Shown: positions 21,168-31,793, numbered from the stretch's first letter. The stretch is 53,030 nucleotides of DNA from Byssothecium circinans (GCA_010015675.1 ML976999.1:413340-466369), one strand, 5' to 3'. The notes: generated by a model not told the origin, from the letters alone. Program-made: numbers and translations.

Positions 21168-22762
21168 TCACTTCTCCTGCTCCTCCACAAGCTTCCCATC
21201 CAAAGTTGCCTTGAATTCTTGATACTTCGCCTCTTGGTCTCCATCCACATACCGCCACTCGAGCAAGCTTTCAAATTCAGTAGTCGTTGGCACAGTCGCC
21301 ACACTTTTCCTATGGCTTAATGTATCAATACCCGCCTTGCCGCGGTAGCTGCCCATACCGCTGGTGCCGAAACCGCCGAATGCAAGGCTGGTGACAGCAA
21401 CATGAGCCATGACATCATTGATGGCCATACCACCAGAAGCCGTGCTAGCACGTATCATGGAAGCTTCGGCCATGTCTTCAGTGAACATATAGAGGCCGAG
21501 CGGCGTGGGATCGATTTGGGCGATGATATTGGGCACTTCATCGAGGGAAGTGTAGGTCAGGATTGGAAGAATAGGGCCGAAGATCTCGGACTCGAGCATT
21601 GGGTCCTCTAACGTGAGGCCCGTGATGACGGTCGGTGGGATGAAGAGAGTTGATTGAGACGAAGGAGACGAATCGCCCAGCGTGAGTTTCGTGCCTTTGG
21701 TAGAGTCGAGTAGAGACGTCAATCGGATCCAATGCTTGCTGTTAATGATCCGTGCCATACGGTGCGCGGTGCCGGAGCCGTAAAATTTGGTCGTGATCTG
21801 TTTACTTAGAAATGAACAGCATTACGCTAGGGAGAAGAAACTCACTTGCTTGAATTGGTCAAGAAAGTCCATCAGGACTTTTTCGTCCACCAGAGCATAG
21901 TCAGGACACATACACGTCTGCCCAGCATTGAAAAACTTTCCCCAGGCTGTTCTTTTCGCCGCCAACGGAATGTTGGAATGCTCTGAGATAATCACGGGAG
22001 ATTTCCCGCCAAGTTCCAAGGTCACAGGTGTTAAATGCTTCGATGCAGCAGCCATAATGACTTTGCCAATCACGTTATTGCCAGTGTAAAGAATGTGTCC
22101 GTAGGGACTATCAAGCAAGGACGTGGTGACTTCGACGGCACCGTTGACAATACGATAGCACGAGTCATCGATGTATTTGGGTAGTAGCTCTGTGAGCAAC
22201 AGAGCCACGTTCGGCGAAAGCTCGCTAAAATATATATCAGCCTCTTTTGCACATCGACAGGAGGGTATAATGGATGTAAGCGGGTATCATACCTGAGTTT
22301 AATAATGCTGGTATTACCAGAGGCAATCATCGCAGCCAATGGTAGCATAGTGAGACATATTGGATAGTTCCATGGGGCGATTATAAGGCAAGTACCCTTC
22401 GGCTGCTTGTGGACGGTTGGCTGCCAAAACTGGAATGGTGGGGGGACAGAGACAGCTTCTGGCGCAAGCCATGCGTCGAGTTCTTGCAAGAGGTGCAGAA
22501 TGTCATTCTTTACAAGGGTCAGTTCGAATAACTGCCCTTCCAACTTGAGCTTTCCGGAGTCCTGGAAGAGTGCGTCTTGAAAGGCTGTCTCGTGTTCGTC
22601 AAGCATCCGCCAGAGCCGCCGTAGTTGATTTTTGCGCCATAATGTCGACTGGGTCTTGCCATCCAGGAATGATTGGTTGAGCGTCTTGATGATGTGAGGT
22701 ATTTCCGAGACTGAAGTGTAAGGCAATTCTGTGAAGCCGCCCATTATGGATAGTGCTTTCAA
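21168..22762 (-). CDS. Aldehyde dehydrogenase, ALDH3/fatty-aldehyde type, 3 exons, 492 residues
   Basis: NAD(P)-dependent oxidation of aldehydes to carboxylic acids, probably medium- or long-chain ones. Exons 22762-22293, 22224-21846 and 21797-21168 have clean junctions (GTATGA..TTTTAG and GTGAGT..AAACAG) and keep phase. Key residues are visible: the cofactor-site APWNYP (residues 129-134), the general base Glu227 in VTLELGGKSP, and the nucleophile Cys261 in FFNAGQTCMCPDYAL. ESEIFGPILPI and the late FGGFGTSGMGSYRGKAG block complete the ALDH3 pattern. Length is normal for soluble members, and I see no C-terminal membrane helix of the FALDH kind. An alternative start at the seventh codon (22744) would give 486 residues. 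The gene appears intact. Confidence 0.92.
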
Positions 22763-23748
22763 CGCAAAAATAAAATCTGATTTTGTAAGTCTGCAGCATC
22801 GGGGGAATTATTTGCAAGCTTAATACAGAATTGGAGCAACTCGATAAAGAAGGTGAACTTATACTACCAGGTAGAATATAATGGCAACGCATTCTATAGG
22901 TGTCTTAATCGTAGAAGCCTCTTCTTGCCTGATGACCATAATGTTGTGATGACTGACTGCTAAAAAAGATCACATAAGCCTTGAACGCCCCTCCCACTAT
23001 TTATATGCATGACATGTTCTCAAGCAGTCCCAGTGGACTAGTAAATTGTGTGAGATCGGAACAGCTAGCAGCTGCATGTCGTGCTGACAGCGCCCTCACC
23101 CGCTCTTCTGGCGTCGGAAGGTCCGAATCCCGGCGGCTGATTGGACAGCAGAGCCCTACAGGCGGAGGGAGCTGAACCCGCGACAATCGCTTACTTGACT
23201 CTCGCGCTTCTTGCTCGTCGGACTCACCGCCGTGACGGCACCGTACCGCTTAAGGCCGATCAGATGGGGGCCCAGCTGGCAGCTAACTTTGCGTCATGAG
23301 CGATGAGGTTTGCGGGAAAGGAGCGGGATGGAAGCGGTGCGCAGGGGCCTCCACGGTTGACCTCCGAGAACTTCTGGAATCAATTTTATGGGTGCTTGGC
23401 AGCAGGGATCCCCGCCTCAGCCTGCAGATTTTGTTGGAACTTTTGGACTGGGAGTGAAGGGGCAAAAGGGCGATGCCGAACAACAGCTCACTATGACGAG
23501 CGGCGATTCAGGCGATGCAACAGAATAACATCGCTGACGAGAATAGCTCAGCGCTTACCTCTATTAAGATTGCAAAGACGTTACAAAGCAGGACTCAGGG
23601 AGTCTAAATTCTAAATCTATCACGAGAGAGGCGGTCATGGAATACTTAGCCACGGAGGCCCCGTTGGGAATAGTACCATGGTATACGAAGGGTTCTGTGT
23701 TTGGACTGCGAGAGGCCAATTTCATAATAGAAGCTGTCCAGAGAAGTG
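22763..23748. other. Divergent intergenic region
   Basis: Lies between the aldehyde dehydrogenase (minus) and the secreted protein (plus). Short frames at 22981-23614 have no support. GGTCCGAATCCC near 23128 looks like a tRNA B box, but there is no A box or acceptor stem. Confidence 0.5.
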
Positions 23749-23757
23749 TATATAAAG
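23749..23757 (+). promoter_or_regulatory. TATA box of the secreted cysteine-rich protein gene
   Basis: TATATAAAG lies 150 bases before the ATG at 23900, with a CCAAT at 23715-23719 further upstream. The arrangement fits a strongly regulated promoter. Confidence 0.55.
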
Positions 23758-23899
23758 GGCGAGGATCTTGAAGGTAGAGCATGCAATCAGAACAATACCC
23801 CAAGCGCCATTTCCAACAAGTCAAACTCCAAGAACTCGGCCAAACCATTTATTACTATTCCATCTCGCCTCAAACTGCACCGCTCACGACCCCACGAAA

Positions 23900-24418
23900 A
23901 TGCGCTCCTTCCTCTCCATTCTCCCAGCCATCACCCTCACCCATTTCATCTCCTCTGCAACAGCAGGAGGCTTCCACCTCATGGACCGCAGCCTCACTTG
24001 GAGATATACCGAGTGTGTGGACTGTCCAAGGAAGCAGCAGTGCTGTGGTACCTACACCGGTAACCACGAAGACTTGATACTGGTCCCAGCAAACCAGTTC
24101 TCCTGCGATACGGTTCACAGCAACGCATGGAAGACGGGGCTGTGGGATTCCTCCCAGATCGGCCACGGCACCGTCATCCAAGGAAAGTGCGGATCCCGAT
24201 CCCTCACACTGTATCCCACCAATAACGGCGCGGAGCTGGAAGTCTGGGAGAGCGACGGCAGCAGGAAGTACGGCAATTGCTATCGTCAGGAACCGAATAG
24301 GTCGATGGATTGTACGGAGGGCGGGGATGCCACGTGCAGGAACATGGATGGCGAGCCGATGGGGACTTGTAAAATTAAAGCGACGAGTGTGTGGGTTTGT
24401 CCGGTGGATTTATGTTGA
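23900..24418 (+). CDS. Secreted cysteine-rich protein, 172 residues
   Basis: The start at 23900 (MRSFLSILPAITLTHFISS) gives a good signal peptide with a likely cut after residue 22 (ATA/GG). Upstream in-frame Met codons would bury it. The mature part of about 150 residues has 12 Cys: CVDC, QCC, then single Cys spaced through the chain, and a final WVCPVDLC. An even count suggests six disulfides. No membrane segment or anchor follows. I do not recognise a fold; small secreted Cys-rich proteins like this include candidate effectors and antimicrobial proteins, but nothing here shows a target. Single exon, with a TATA box 150 bases upstream. Confidence 0.78.
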   Translation: MRSFLSILPAITLTHFISSATAGGFHLMDRSLTWRYTECVDCPRKQQCCGTYTGNHEDLILVPANQFSCDTVHSNAWKTGLWDSSQIGHGTVIQGKCGSRSLTLYPTNNGAELEVWESDGSRKYGNCYRQEPNRSMDCTEGGDATCRNMDGEPMGTCKIKATSVWVCPVDLC

Positions 24419-24704
24419 TTGGTTGAATGGAGCTCGTTGGGGTTATGAGGAAGTAAAGCCATGTGTTATGACAGCAGGTTCGGCGGCACAGAAAGAAGTA
24501 TTACAGGAGGAAAAAATAGTTCGTTATCGAGCAATGTAAATATTGGGCACCATGTCATTCAATTTGACGACTCTTCAATAACAAGTTATATCGAGTCAAC
24601 ACCGTTGACTCAGTCAATGAAGCTATATTCTCAACTCTATGGTCTCACTCATTACGTGTTGAGATCGATGGTATCATAAGAGTTGATACTGCAGACATTA
24701 CTAA

Positions 24705-25397
24705 CTATAAGCGATCAGGAGGTGCCGGAGAAGGTGGTAAAGCAATCTTTACAGCGTCTACTGTGATGTTCGTCAATGAAGGGGCACCCGTGGATAGTGA
24801 CATAACCGTTGCATGGCAGATAGATGCTCGAAGCGAAGCTGCCGTCATGTCGATAGATTCACGTATGCTTTCTCTACCAACCTTCATTGAGCTACAGCGG
24901 CCGCGCTCATCCAATGGTCGTTGAACAAAGAAACTAGGATTAACCGCCACTGGTGACATAGTTGGCAAGAAAGGGCGGTGAGGAGGCAAAGTTTCACTTA
25001 AACATTTCTCTACGTCGCCAGCACAAGGAGGGGCCCAAGGAGGAGAAGGGCGTTGTGAACGTTCCAAGCGCTTCATACGTCGATGATACAGATTGCCGAG
25101 CTGCCCAGAGTTACGTCCTAGCTTAAAATCGTAGACTGCATTTTGCTTATGCGGACGTCGGCGGCGGAGGAAACAATATAGGCCAACAACACCGATAGAT
25201 GAGAAAGCAAGGACACCGAGAACAATACCGACGATGAGGGCGATGCTGCTATGGCCTGAAGCGCCTGGTATATCACGGCGCGCTTTCCAAGGACCAAGGG
25301 GCGGTGGAAGGTCTATGAAGACAATGCGCGCTCGAGACGTGGAGAAAGATGTCGATGTTGCGGCAGGCATGTTAAGGCTAGTGAAGGTGATGAGCAT
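24705..25397 (-). CDS. Hypothetical single-pass membrane protein, about 230 residues
   Basis: The open frame extends up to 25604, but a TATATATA box (25505-25512) sits inside that extension, so I take the start at 25397 (MLITFTSLNMPAAT). About 50 Ser/Thr/Pro-rich residues precede one hydrophobic segment (SSIALIVGIVLGVLAFSSIG and the next ten residues), then RRRR and a Pro/Arg-rich cytoplasmic tail. The family is not recognised. It has the same architecture as the proteins at 5.2, 16.5, 46.3 and 48.7 kb but no obvious sequence similarity to them. An intron near the 5' end cannot be excluded. Confidence 0.55.
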   Translation of the reverse strand: MLITFTSLNMPAATSTSFSTSRARIVFIDLPPPLGPWKARRDIPGASGHSSIALIVGIVLGVLAFSSIGVVGLYCFLRRRRPHKQNAVYDFKLGRNSGQLGNLYHRRMKRLERSQRPSPPWAPPCAGDVEKCLSETLPPHRPFLPTMSPVAVNPSFFVQRPLDERGRCSSMKVGRESIRESIDMTAASLRASICHATVMSLSTGAPSLTNITVDAVKIALPPSPAPPDRL

Positions 25398-26039
25398 GTG
25401 TGCGCGCAGAGTAATGATAGAGGATGGAGATATGGTAAAGAACCTGCCTTTCCATGAGTAGTTGATGGTCAGTAAACGAAGAACCTTTGAGCTTCGGGGA
25501 CGCGTATATATACCTAGGTAATCGAAAGGGCGCATTGCATAGTTTGCCAGTGAGACTTTGTCACAGACGACCACCACAATGGAGATATAGAGTTGTAAGT
25601 GCACAGTGTCCAGTTTGTAAAAACAAAAAAGGCCAGTACAAGCGCTATTTCTTGTCGACCAAGCCCACTGGCACGTGCATTAAAAAATTCTTTAGAATGA
25701 GAGGAAGCGTTTGAAATTTTAGAACCAAGTCATTCAAATCTTTCGGTTGTTCACAAAACAATCCGAGCACGTGGCACCAACTTGAAGTTAAGTTTCATTT
25801 ATGATAAGGATAATGTGAATAGTGAGATTATGTGTATTGAATAAAACTAATAGCCAGATCATCCATCTGAAGTCTCAAACTATGAAGTAGGGGTAGGTTT
25901 AAGCCACTGTTGGAAATAAGCAACGTGCTGCTTGAGATTAGTCGACAATATACCGACCTAGGTACCGCCCGCCAGGGGCTTACCCATCACAAAATCTCAA
26001 GAAAATCTACCGATACCTTATAACAGCACGTCAGGCCGC
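25398..26039. other. Intergenic stretch
   Basis: Promoter side of the gene starting at 25397. Positions 25620-26030 hold no frame I would call. Confidence 0.45.
25505..25512 (-). promoter_or_regulatory. TATA box for the minus-strand gene starting at 25397
   Basis: Palindromic TATATATA 108 bases before the chosen start. It argues against the longer start at 25604, which would place the box inside the coding region. Confidence 0.45.
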
Positions 26040-26230
26040 TTAAGAACGAGGATCAGCTTGCCCAGTCTCAACTTCCGCAACCTGAGGCTTACGGAACCGA
26101 AGCGTACGGCGGAATGAGAACCAGAGAGCGACCAACGTAAAACAAAAACTCCAGCAACTACGATAACCAGAATACCAGGCCCAGGGATGGACAGCCTAAC
26201 ACCATAGGGCCCAGGTCAAGATGCTGGACC
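26040..26230 (-). pseudogene. Broken small single-pass membrane protein gene
   Basis: On the minus strand a membrane segment (GPGILVIVVAGVFV) is read in one frame. A typical basic and charged tail (ALWFSFRRTLRFRKPQVAEV, ending GQADPRS-stop at 26040) is read in another, shifted by one base. One missing T in the GTTTTTGTTTTACG run would explain the break. In the first frame a TGA lies just upstream. I infer a decayed paralogue of the membrane-protein type common in this window. The evidence is modest. Confidence 0.35.
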
Positions 26231-26415
26231 AAGAACTCAACTATGCCGAGTGGTTTACAATACAGATCACATCTTAGCGGGCCATATTGGAGTACTAAAA
26301 CTTGTTCAATTCTTAATGCTTCCATATGCAGGCCCAAACAGAATGCTGCAGCTTACTTGTCTGTTGGACCGTGAAAATAGCGCAGTCTTGATCCTTAAAA
26401 GGCCGAACGGTCAGA

Positions 26416-26598
26416 TTAAACTCTCTCATGGTCGGAAACCACTCGACTACGCCGCTTATAGAATATCGAACCAGCGACGGCAAGAATGATGACGATAGTA
26501 ACGACAGTGGATCCAACACCAACTGTAATATCCGTTATATGTTGAGGCTCACCCTTAGTGGGTTGCGGCGAGGAAGTGGCTGTGGTGTTCGACACCAT
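26416..26598 (-). CDS. Very small single-pass membrane protein, 60 residues
   Basis: MVSNTTATSSPQPTKG, then a clean hydrophobic segment (TVVTIVIILAVAGSIFY) followed by KRRSR and a stop. A TATATATA box lies about 210 bases upstream (26807-26814). It looks like the N-terminal half of a longer Mid2-like architecture, so it may be truncated or have a second exon that I cannot place. It lies just upstream of the broken relic at 26040-26230 on the same strand, perhaps as a duplicate pair. Confidence 0.4.
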   Translation of the reverse strand: MVSNTTATSSPQPTKGEPQHITDITVGVGSTVVTIVIILAVAGSIFYKRRSRVVSDHERV

Positions 26599-26806
26599 GG
26601 CTTGGTTTGCTGAAGGAGTGGTCGGTATTGGGGAAAATTTAGAGTGGCTCTTGGGATATTGAACTAGGGAAAGTTTGAGGCTTTGAGAGTTGTGTCGTTG
26701 TTACGAAATAAAGCCCAAATGCAATCTTGTTCGGGAAGTCTTCCGGTGAGGTGTCGCGAAATCCAGGGAGCAAAATGTGAACACACAATGACCTGAACAA
26801 GGCGAT

Positions 26807-26814
26807 ATATATAC
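26807..26814 (-). promoter_or_regulatory. TATA-like box upstream of the 60-residue membrane protein
   Basis: Palindromic TATATATA about 210 bases before the start at 26598. It is the only promoter-like signal nearby. Confidence 0.35.
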
Positions 26815-27900
26815 TGCGACATGAGGTCATAGGACTTTCTTTATATCACACTCGAAGATTCACCTGAAGTTCATTAGCCGCCACGTCATGACAGCACTGT
26901 TTACCAACAATGCAGTAAGTTTGAATCAGTGAAACTATGAAGACCTATAGAAGCAGGATTCACTGTCTCTACAATCACATCTCGTCGCCGAAAGTATTGT
27001 TTCCATATCTGTTCGTTGTGTCACTAAGATAGTGACGCAACAGTAAGTTCACAGAAAAAAAATATCTTAAAGAAATCGCAGAGCGAGGCTTTCATAATGA
27101 GAAACATGATGTGTTTGTAACTTTACGAATAGGAAAAATGTATATCTATTTAAGGCGCAGCAGCCATGCAGTTAATCACTCGCCACAATTAACAATGAAG
27201 CATGTCCAGGCTGCGGTTCTATATTATCCAAATGCTTGTATTCCGCCCCACGGGAATCTACAGCAACTCTGTTAATGTGTCCAAGCCTTATGTAACATCA
27301 CAGAACCCATTTCATCATCGCCTCGCCGCCCAAAGAAGATAAGCATGAGCAGATGGACTAGCAGAGCAGCTTGAGCAGCAGGAGTACGATATATTCGCAA
27401 GAATTAACTCCTATACGGGAGCTTCTTGCTGTTTAGGAGGCTCGTCGTCTGGATTCTCGGTCTCCGTAGAGGCTTTCTCGACCTTTCAAATCGCACGTGC
27501 CCTACATCATGATTCCCTGGCCGATGCACAGGACTTCGTCTGTCGACATTATTGGACCACATTTACAATCAGGAAACAAACCGATTAGTCGATTCGACCC
27601 TCGGTTTTCTTCGCTAGTTCGATTGTGGCATTCAATGTTGGAGGGACTGAACTTGAGATATTCCATATGCGCCACAGCACAGGCCACATGAGGCTAGTGA
27701 AGTGGCGTTCCGCTAGTTTGTCATGTCTCGCTGATGACAGACATCAAACACAACGCTCCAACATTTGGGCTATACATATGGCGGCAGCTCAGCGCTTGGC
27801 CGCTCACTCAATCACTCGCTCTCGTTCTTAACTCTTGACACATATAGTACGGGCCAGTTGACGGCAAGATAAGCGCGCTACGTTACACCCCACACTTTTC
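26815..27900. other. Gene-free stretch
   Basis: AT-rich region with short frames on both strands (27497-27831) that overlap each other and resemble nothing known. It likely holds the promoter of the phosphotransferase-fold gene. Confidence 0.5.
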
Positions 27901-29292
27901 ATGCTGCACCCTTTCGCCCTCCGGTGGCGCTCCCTACTAAAACTCACTCTCTTTACAACCTTCCTTTTCCTAGTCAAGCACCTCTTGCTCAGTGTACCTC
28001 TATCTTCGCCACCACATACCTTAATGGCGCCCCCTCCAAGCCCCTCGAATGTCGCCTCGATGTTACTCGCCGAAAAGGGCTTGTATCTCCAGTCTCTTGA
28101 AGTCCTGCAGTCGCTCTGGGCAGGATACGGCCGAATATGTCGTATCACCGCAACATCACACTCACCGTCATCTTCCGGCTCAACCTCAAGAACGGGCTCA
28201 ACAGCAGCATCCAGCGTTTCCACCCCGCAAGAAGCACAATCCTTCATCCTAAAACTCATCGCACCCCCACCGACCAAAGCCGATGATGAAGGACATACGC
28301 GCAAGATACTCAGCTACCAGGCCGAGCAGTACTTCTACACACATCTAGCACCCTTGCTCCCTCCATCGATTCCAGTCGCCAAAGTTTTGGCCAGCATGAA
28401 CGAGCCACATTCAAATGGCACCTTTACAATGGCCACCATACTGAACGACTTGAAGCAAGATTACCCAATCGCTGGCGAGAAGCGAGACGTGCTCAGCCCG
28501 ACTCAAGTGTACGCTGCGCTAGATTGGCTCTCTGGTTTTCATGGGTTCTGGTGGCCACGTGTAAAAGACATGAATCGCCGGTCCCTCGTTCGTCCGCCGC
28601 TGGAGGAGGTTCGCCGCGACGGGCAAGACGCAGCGAACAGAACGGTCTGGCTTAATGGTGGCTACACCTATCTCGCAACCCGAAGAAAAGAGTACAAAAG
28701 TCTCGCCGAGGACTACGACTCTGAATGGAATGAGCCTTTGACGGATTGGGAAGAAGATCAATTTTCCGTCTCTGAAATCGTCGCCGCAGTCCTCGCACCC
28801 AAGCAGCAAGGCTGGTCTCCATCTTCAGACTATATGACTCTCATTCACGGCGACGTGAAGAGCGAAAACCTCTTCACAAGCAGAGACGGCAAAGAAGTCG
28901 TCTTCTACGACTTCCAATACACCGGCCTTAGCCTCGGAGTGTGTGATCTCGCAAAACTCTTCACTTGCTCCATTCCTCTCGACATGCTGATTGACGAGCC
29001 TTCTGTATCTCGCGAACTCGATCTGCAAGAGAAGGAGAAGAAATTGCTCGAGCGGTATTGGACTAGATTAAAGAGAGAGTCGGGCAAAGAGTACGACTGG
29101 AAGATTTTCGTCTCGCATTGGGAGACCGCGCTGGTCGACTGGTTAAGGTTCCAAGCGAGCTGGGGCTTCTGGGGGAATACGGAGTGGTTGGAAGCGAGGG
29201 TACGGTCGATACTGAAAGACGGAGAGTGGAAGAAAGCTGTGGTTGGGAATGCGAAGATGGCGGGGTTGTGGGATGATGCAGAAGAGAGATGA
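27901..29292 (+). CDS. Aminoglycoside-phosphotransferase/choline-kinase-fold protein, 463 residues
   Basis: Small-molecule kinase of the APH superfamily; the substrate is unknown. The catalytic block LIHGDVKSEN has His316, Asp318 and Asn323, the Brenner motif of this fold. The metal-binding Asp337 follows in YDFQ, where many relatives have DFQ rather than the protein-kinase DFG. The middle holds a WLSGFHGFWWP helix typical of fungal members. The N-terminus from 27901 adds a hydrophobic stretch (residues ~11-32, LFTTFLFLVKHLLL) that could be a membrane anchor. A start at 28024 (MAPPPSPSN) would remove it. A Ser/Thr-rich insertion near residues 85-110 lies in the N-lobe. Single exon, intact. 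Confidence 0.85.
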   Translation: MLHPFALRWRSLLKLTLFTTFLFLVKHLLLSVPLSSPPHTLMAPPPSPSNVASMLLAEKGLYLQSLEVLQSLWAGYGRICRITATSHSPSSSGSTSRTGSTAASSVSTPQEAQSFILKLIAPPPTKADDEGHTRKILSYQAEQYFYTHLAPLLPPSIPVAKVLASMNEPHSNGTFTMATILNDLKQDYPIAGEKRDVLSPTQVYAALDWLSGFHGFWWPRVKDMNRRSLVRPPLEEVRRDGQDAANRTVWLNGGYTYLATRRKEYKSLAEDYDSEWNEPLTDWEEDQFSVSEIVAAVLAPKQQGWSPSSDYMTLIHGDVKSENLFTSRDGKEVVFYDFQYTGLSLGVCDLAKLFTCSIPLDMLIDEPSVSRELDLQEKEKKLLERYWTRLKRESGKEYDWKIFVSHWETALVDWLRFQASWGFWGNTEWLEARVRSILKDGEWKKAVVGNAKMAGLWDDAEER

Positions 29293-29595
29293 TGTTGAGG
29301 GCGGCTTTGCGCAACTGACTAGAAACCGCGTTCTCTGCCGACTTTATCGAAGCCTTTCGAATGACGACACGGTCTTTCCAAACATCTACATATGTGTACT
29401 TTTGACAACGTGTCACGTACATGCATCTCGACTTTCAATGTTGGGGGCCAAATTCCAGACCTCTCAGGCTCGAAGGAGTGGGTGCACATGTGTAACCTGA
29501 GGTTTCATGAGCTCCACTCTAGGCATCAACGTCCTTGAGGACTTATATTGTGTCTACGCCCGTCTAATGGAAGATCACTCAATAGCATTGCTGCG
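29293..29595. other. Short intergenic stretch
   Basis: Between the phosphotransferase-fold gene and the ESPSPD-repeat gene. Nothing recognised. Confidence 0.5.
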
Positions 29596-30652
29596 ATGAG
29601 ATATCTTCTTCCCCGCGTTTTTTTGCGATGTCTAGCTCGCTCCACACGCATCGGCATGCGAGCCCCGCGAGTAGCGCAGGCTTCGCAGTCGATTTCATTG
29701 CGTCCCGTTCACTCGTGTGGACGAACTCGCCAGTCCCTGCGGTCCCTGATATTGAAGTGGGCTTTGAATAACCCTGTGTTGGATCCCGAGAGGTTTGTGT
29801 TATCCTATCCAATTGCCACAATTGAACCATCTGACAACGCATAGTTCTCCGCAAACACCTCCGGCCCCGTCACGCGAGGAATCGCCCTCTCCCGATGAAT
29901 CGCCCTCTCCCGATGAATCGCCCTCTCCCGATGAATCGCCCTCNNNNNNNNNNNNNNNNNNNNNNNNNGAATCGCCCTCTCCCGATGAATCGCCCTCTCC
30001 CGATGAATCGCCCTCTCCCGATGAATCGCCCTCACCTGACGAATCTCCCTTCAAGAAAAATGACGTTCCGCCGTTGCCTTTCTTCCCTCTCAGTTCCACC
30101 GGCTGCAACCTCTATGACCTCATCCAACTCTCGCAGCGCCTTTTACAAATATACAACGAAGCGTCTCTAGCAGCGGAACGAAACGATCTCCTCCGTCTCG
30201 ACGCAAGCGAGTCCGTCACCCATCTCATAGGCGCATACACAAGACCGTTAACAAGAGAGGAGGAAGTCGATATGCTCTATGAAATCCCAATCTTCTTGGA
30301 GATCGTGCTCAAAGAACTCCCGACTGCGTGCCGTGGTAGTCGTTGGGCTGTGATACGGCATCTTTCTGCCAGTGAAAGAAAGCCGTTGGAGAAGTGCGTT
30401 ACCCAGCTACGCGAAAGACGAGTAGGAAAAAAGGAGGCCCCTATTTACGATAAGGAGCTTCTCGTGTTTTGGGTCGATATAGCCCAGCCTTACATGATTG
30501 CAAGGCGGTTGGTAGAGGGGAATAACTTGGTTCAAGAGAACGAAAAAATCCGCCAACGTCTCCTCGCCCAGCGTCGAGATTCTTTGACCCTGTTAGCGCT
30601 TTCGCGTCGGCAGCACAAGAAAGCGCTCGGAGAGGCCACGGGCGAACATTAG
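29596..30652 (+). CDS. ESPSPD-repeat protein with possible mitochondrial presequence, 2 exons
   Basis: Exon 1 (29596-29792) and exon 2 (29845-30652) are joined across a 52-base intron (GTTTGT..CTGAC..CATAG). The nominal protein is 334 residues including an unresolved gap. The N-terminus (MRYLLPRVFLRCLARSTRIG) is Arg-rich with no acidic residues, like a mitochondrial targeting sequence. Next comes an array of the acidic hexapeptide ESPSPD, then a helical, charged region with no domain I know. The frame stays recognisably coding after the TAG at 30650-30652 (see the next entry), so the present C-terminus is probably premature. The intron is inferred from phase and branch site only. Confidence 0.5.
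29879..30040 (+). repeat. Tandem 18-bp repeat encoding ESPSPD, with assembly gap
   Basis: The unit GAATCGCCCTCTCCCGAT repeats without change from 29879 to the gap and again from 29969. The last unit (30023) is diverged. Counting the gap there are nine units. The 18-bp period keeps the reading frame. Copy number may differ between isolates, and the true number here is unknown. Confidence 0.95.
29944..29968. other. Assembly gap of 25 N
   Basis: Lies inside the ESPSPD array. Flanking units are exactly 36 bases apart across it, so the 25 N preserve both the repeat phase and the reading frame. Confidence 0.99.
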
Positions 30653-31497
30653 AAGGGTATCAATGTCGAATCGGACGAAGATAACTGACTACTCGAAAGC
30701 TCCATGTGCAAAGACTCCATGTACAAAGACTCCACCATCATCGGTCAGCGGGATAATATAACCCTACTGTGAACCCTCTTCGAAGAGGCCAAGGCTCTAA
30801 TCGAGTATCAGACCGACATTTTGCGGCGCCTGTAGCAGCGCGTCAAGGTGTCTGTTCATAACGATCCGAAGACTCTCGAAGCGAACGGAATCGCGAATGT
30901 TTGTCTAGCGCCTAGACAGCTCACTTTGAGGGAGGAGGCGAAGAGAATTAGGGATGCATTTTGTGGACTCGTGGTCCCGAGGTCTCATCTTTTTTGGCCG
31001 GCGCAGGATGCTGTTTACCTGGAAGGTGAACGGGTGCACGCTGGTGAGGCCGCCGTTCCACCCACCGAGGACGGCACTCAATCTACCGACACTAATTCTG
31101 AACCCATCGCCCAACAGCATAGAGCCATCCACAGGATCCCCCACAACCGGAATTCGCATCATACACTACTGCAACCGCCGTCCCCAACCCGCTTCTCAAA
31201 AGTCTAACCCGCGCCGATGCCCGCGTCAACAAAAGCACAAAAGCCCCCCAGCAATGACTCCCCACATTCTAGAAGGCCCTGAGCACACAATCCGACACGC
31301 AAACTCAGATCCTCAAAGCCCGGGAGGAACAATGCCAGCAACAAGCCGAGACAATCGCAGCCCCAGGCGCGCTAGTCCAAAAATCTCAGCAACGAGCGAA
31401 GGACGTCGAGGCGAGTCAAAAGGCGCTTGAAGAGGTGCGAGAAGACGAATTAAGCGAGAGTGTCCACGCACATCTTCGTATGGTGCGTATGCTCTAG
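30653..31497 (+). pseudogene. Decayed continuation of the ESPSPD-repeat gene
   Basis: The same frame goes on past the TAG at 30650 through TGA, TGA and TAG stops, with protein-like sequence between them: LFEEAKALIEYQTDILRRL, then a clean stretch to 31207 containing LTLREEAKRIRDAFCGLVVP. After a frame change, 31290-31497 encodes a Gln/Glu/Lys-rich coiled coil (KAREEQCQQQAETIAAPGAL). All four in-frame stops can come from single C-to-T or G-to-A changes. I infer that the gene was once about 600 codons with a C-terminal coiled coil and is now truncated. Confidence 0.5.
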
Positions 31498-31793
31498 TTT
31501 GTTTTGTGTAGGTATTTTTGTCCGTGGAGCTTTTCGGTCAGGATCTGGAGGGTGTGTCGAGCGGCGCACAGAAGTCACCCGATAAACAGCTGCAGGCCAA
31601 AGGGCAAAGATCGGCTTGGATGAAGGCGCAAGGGGTGCCTCATGGAGGTGCTGCGAAACGAGCTGAGGATGGGGGAGGGGCGGGGGGTCATTGGTGTGCG
31701 CAGGGATAGCGTTTCTTTTTTTTGGCTTTTGTGCACGTCGTCTATCGACACGCATGCCTGGAGAGTGAACGGAGCTCCGGGGGTCGCTTCATA

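Noticed and set aside
23070..23175. tRNA-like B box GGTCCGAATCCC
   Set aside because: No A box at the right distance and no acceptor or anticodon stems could be drawn.
29879..30040. CRISPR-like spaced repeats
   Set aside because: Units are contiguous, coding and spacer-free, and the genome is fungal.
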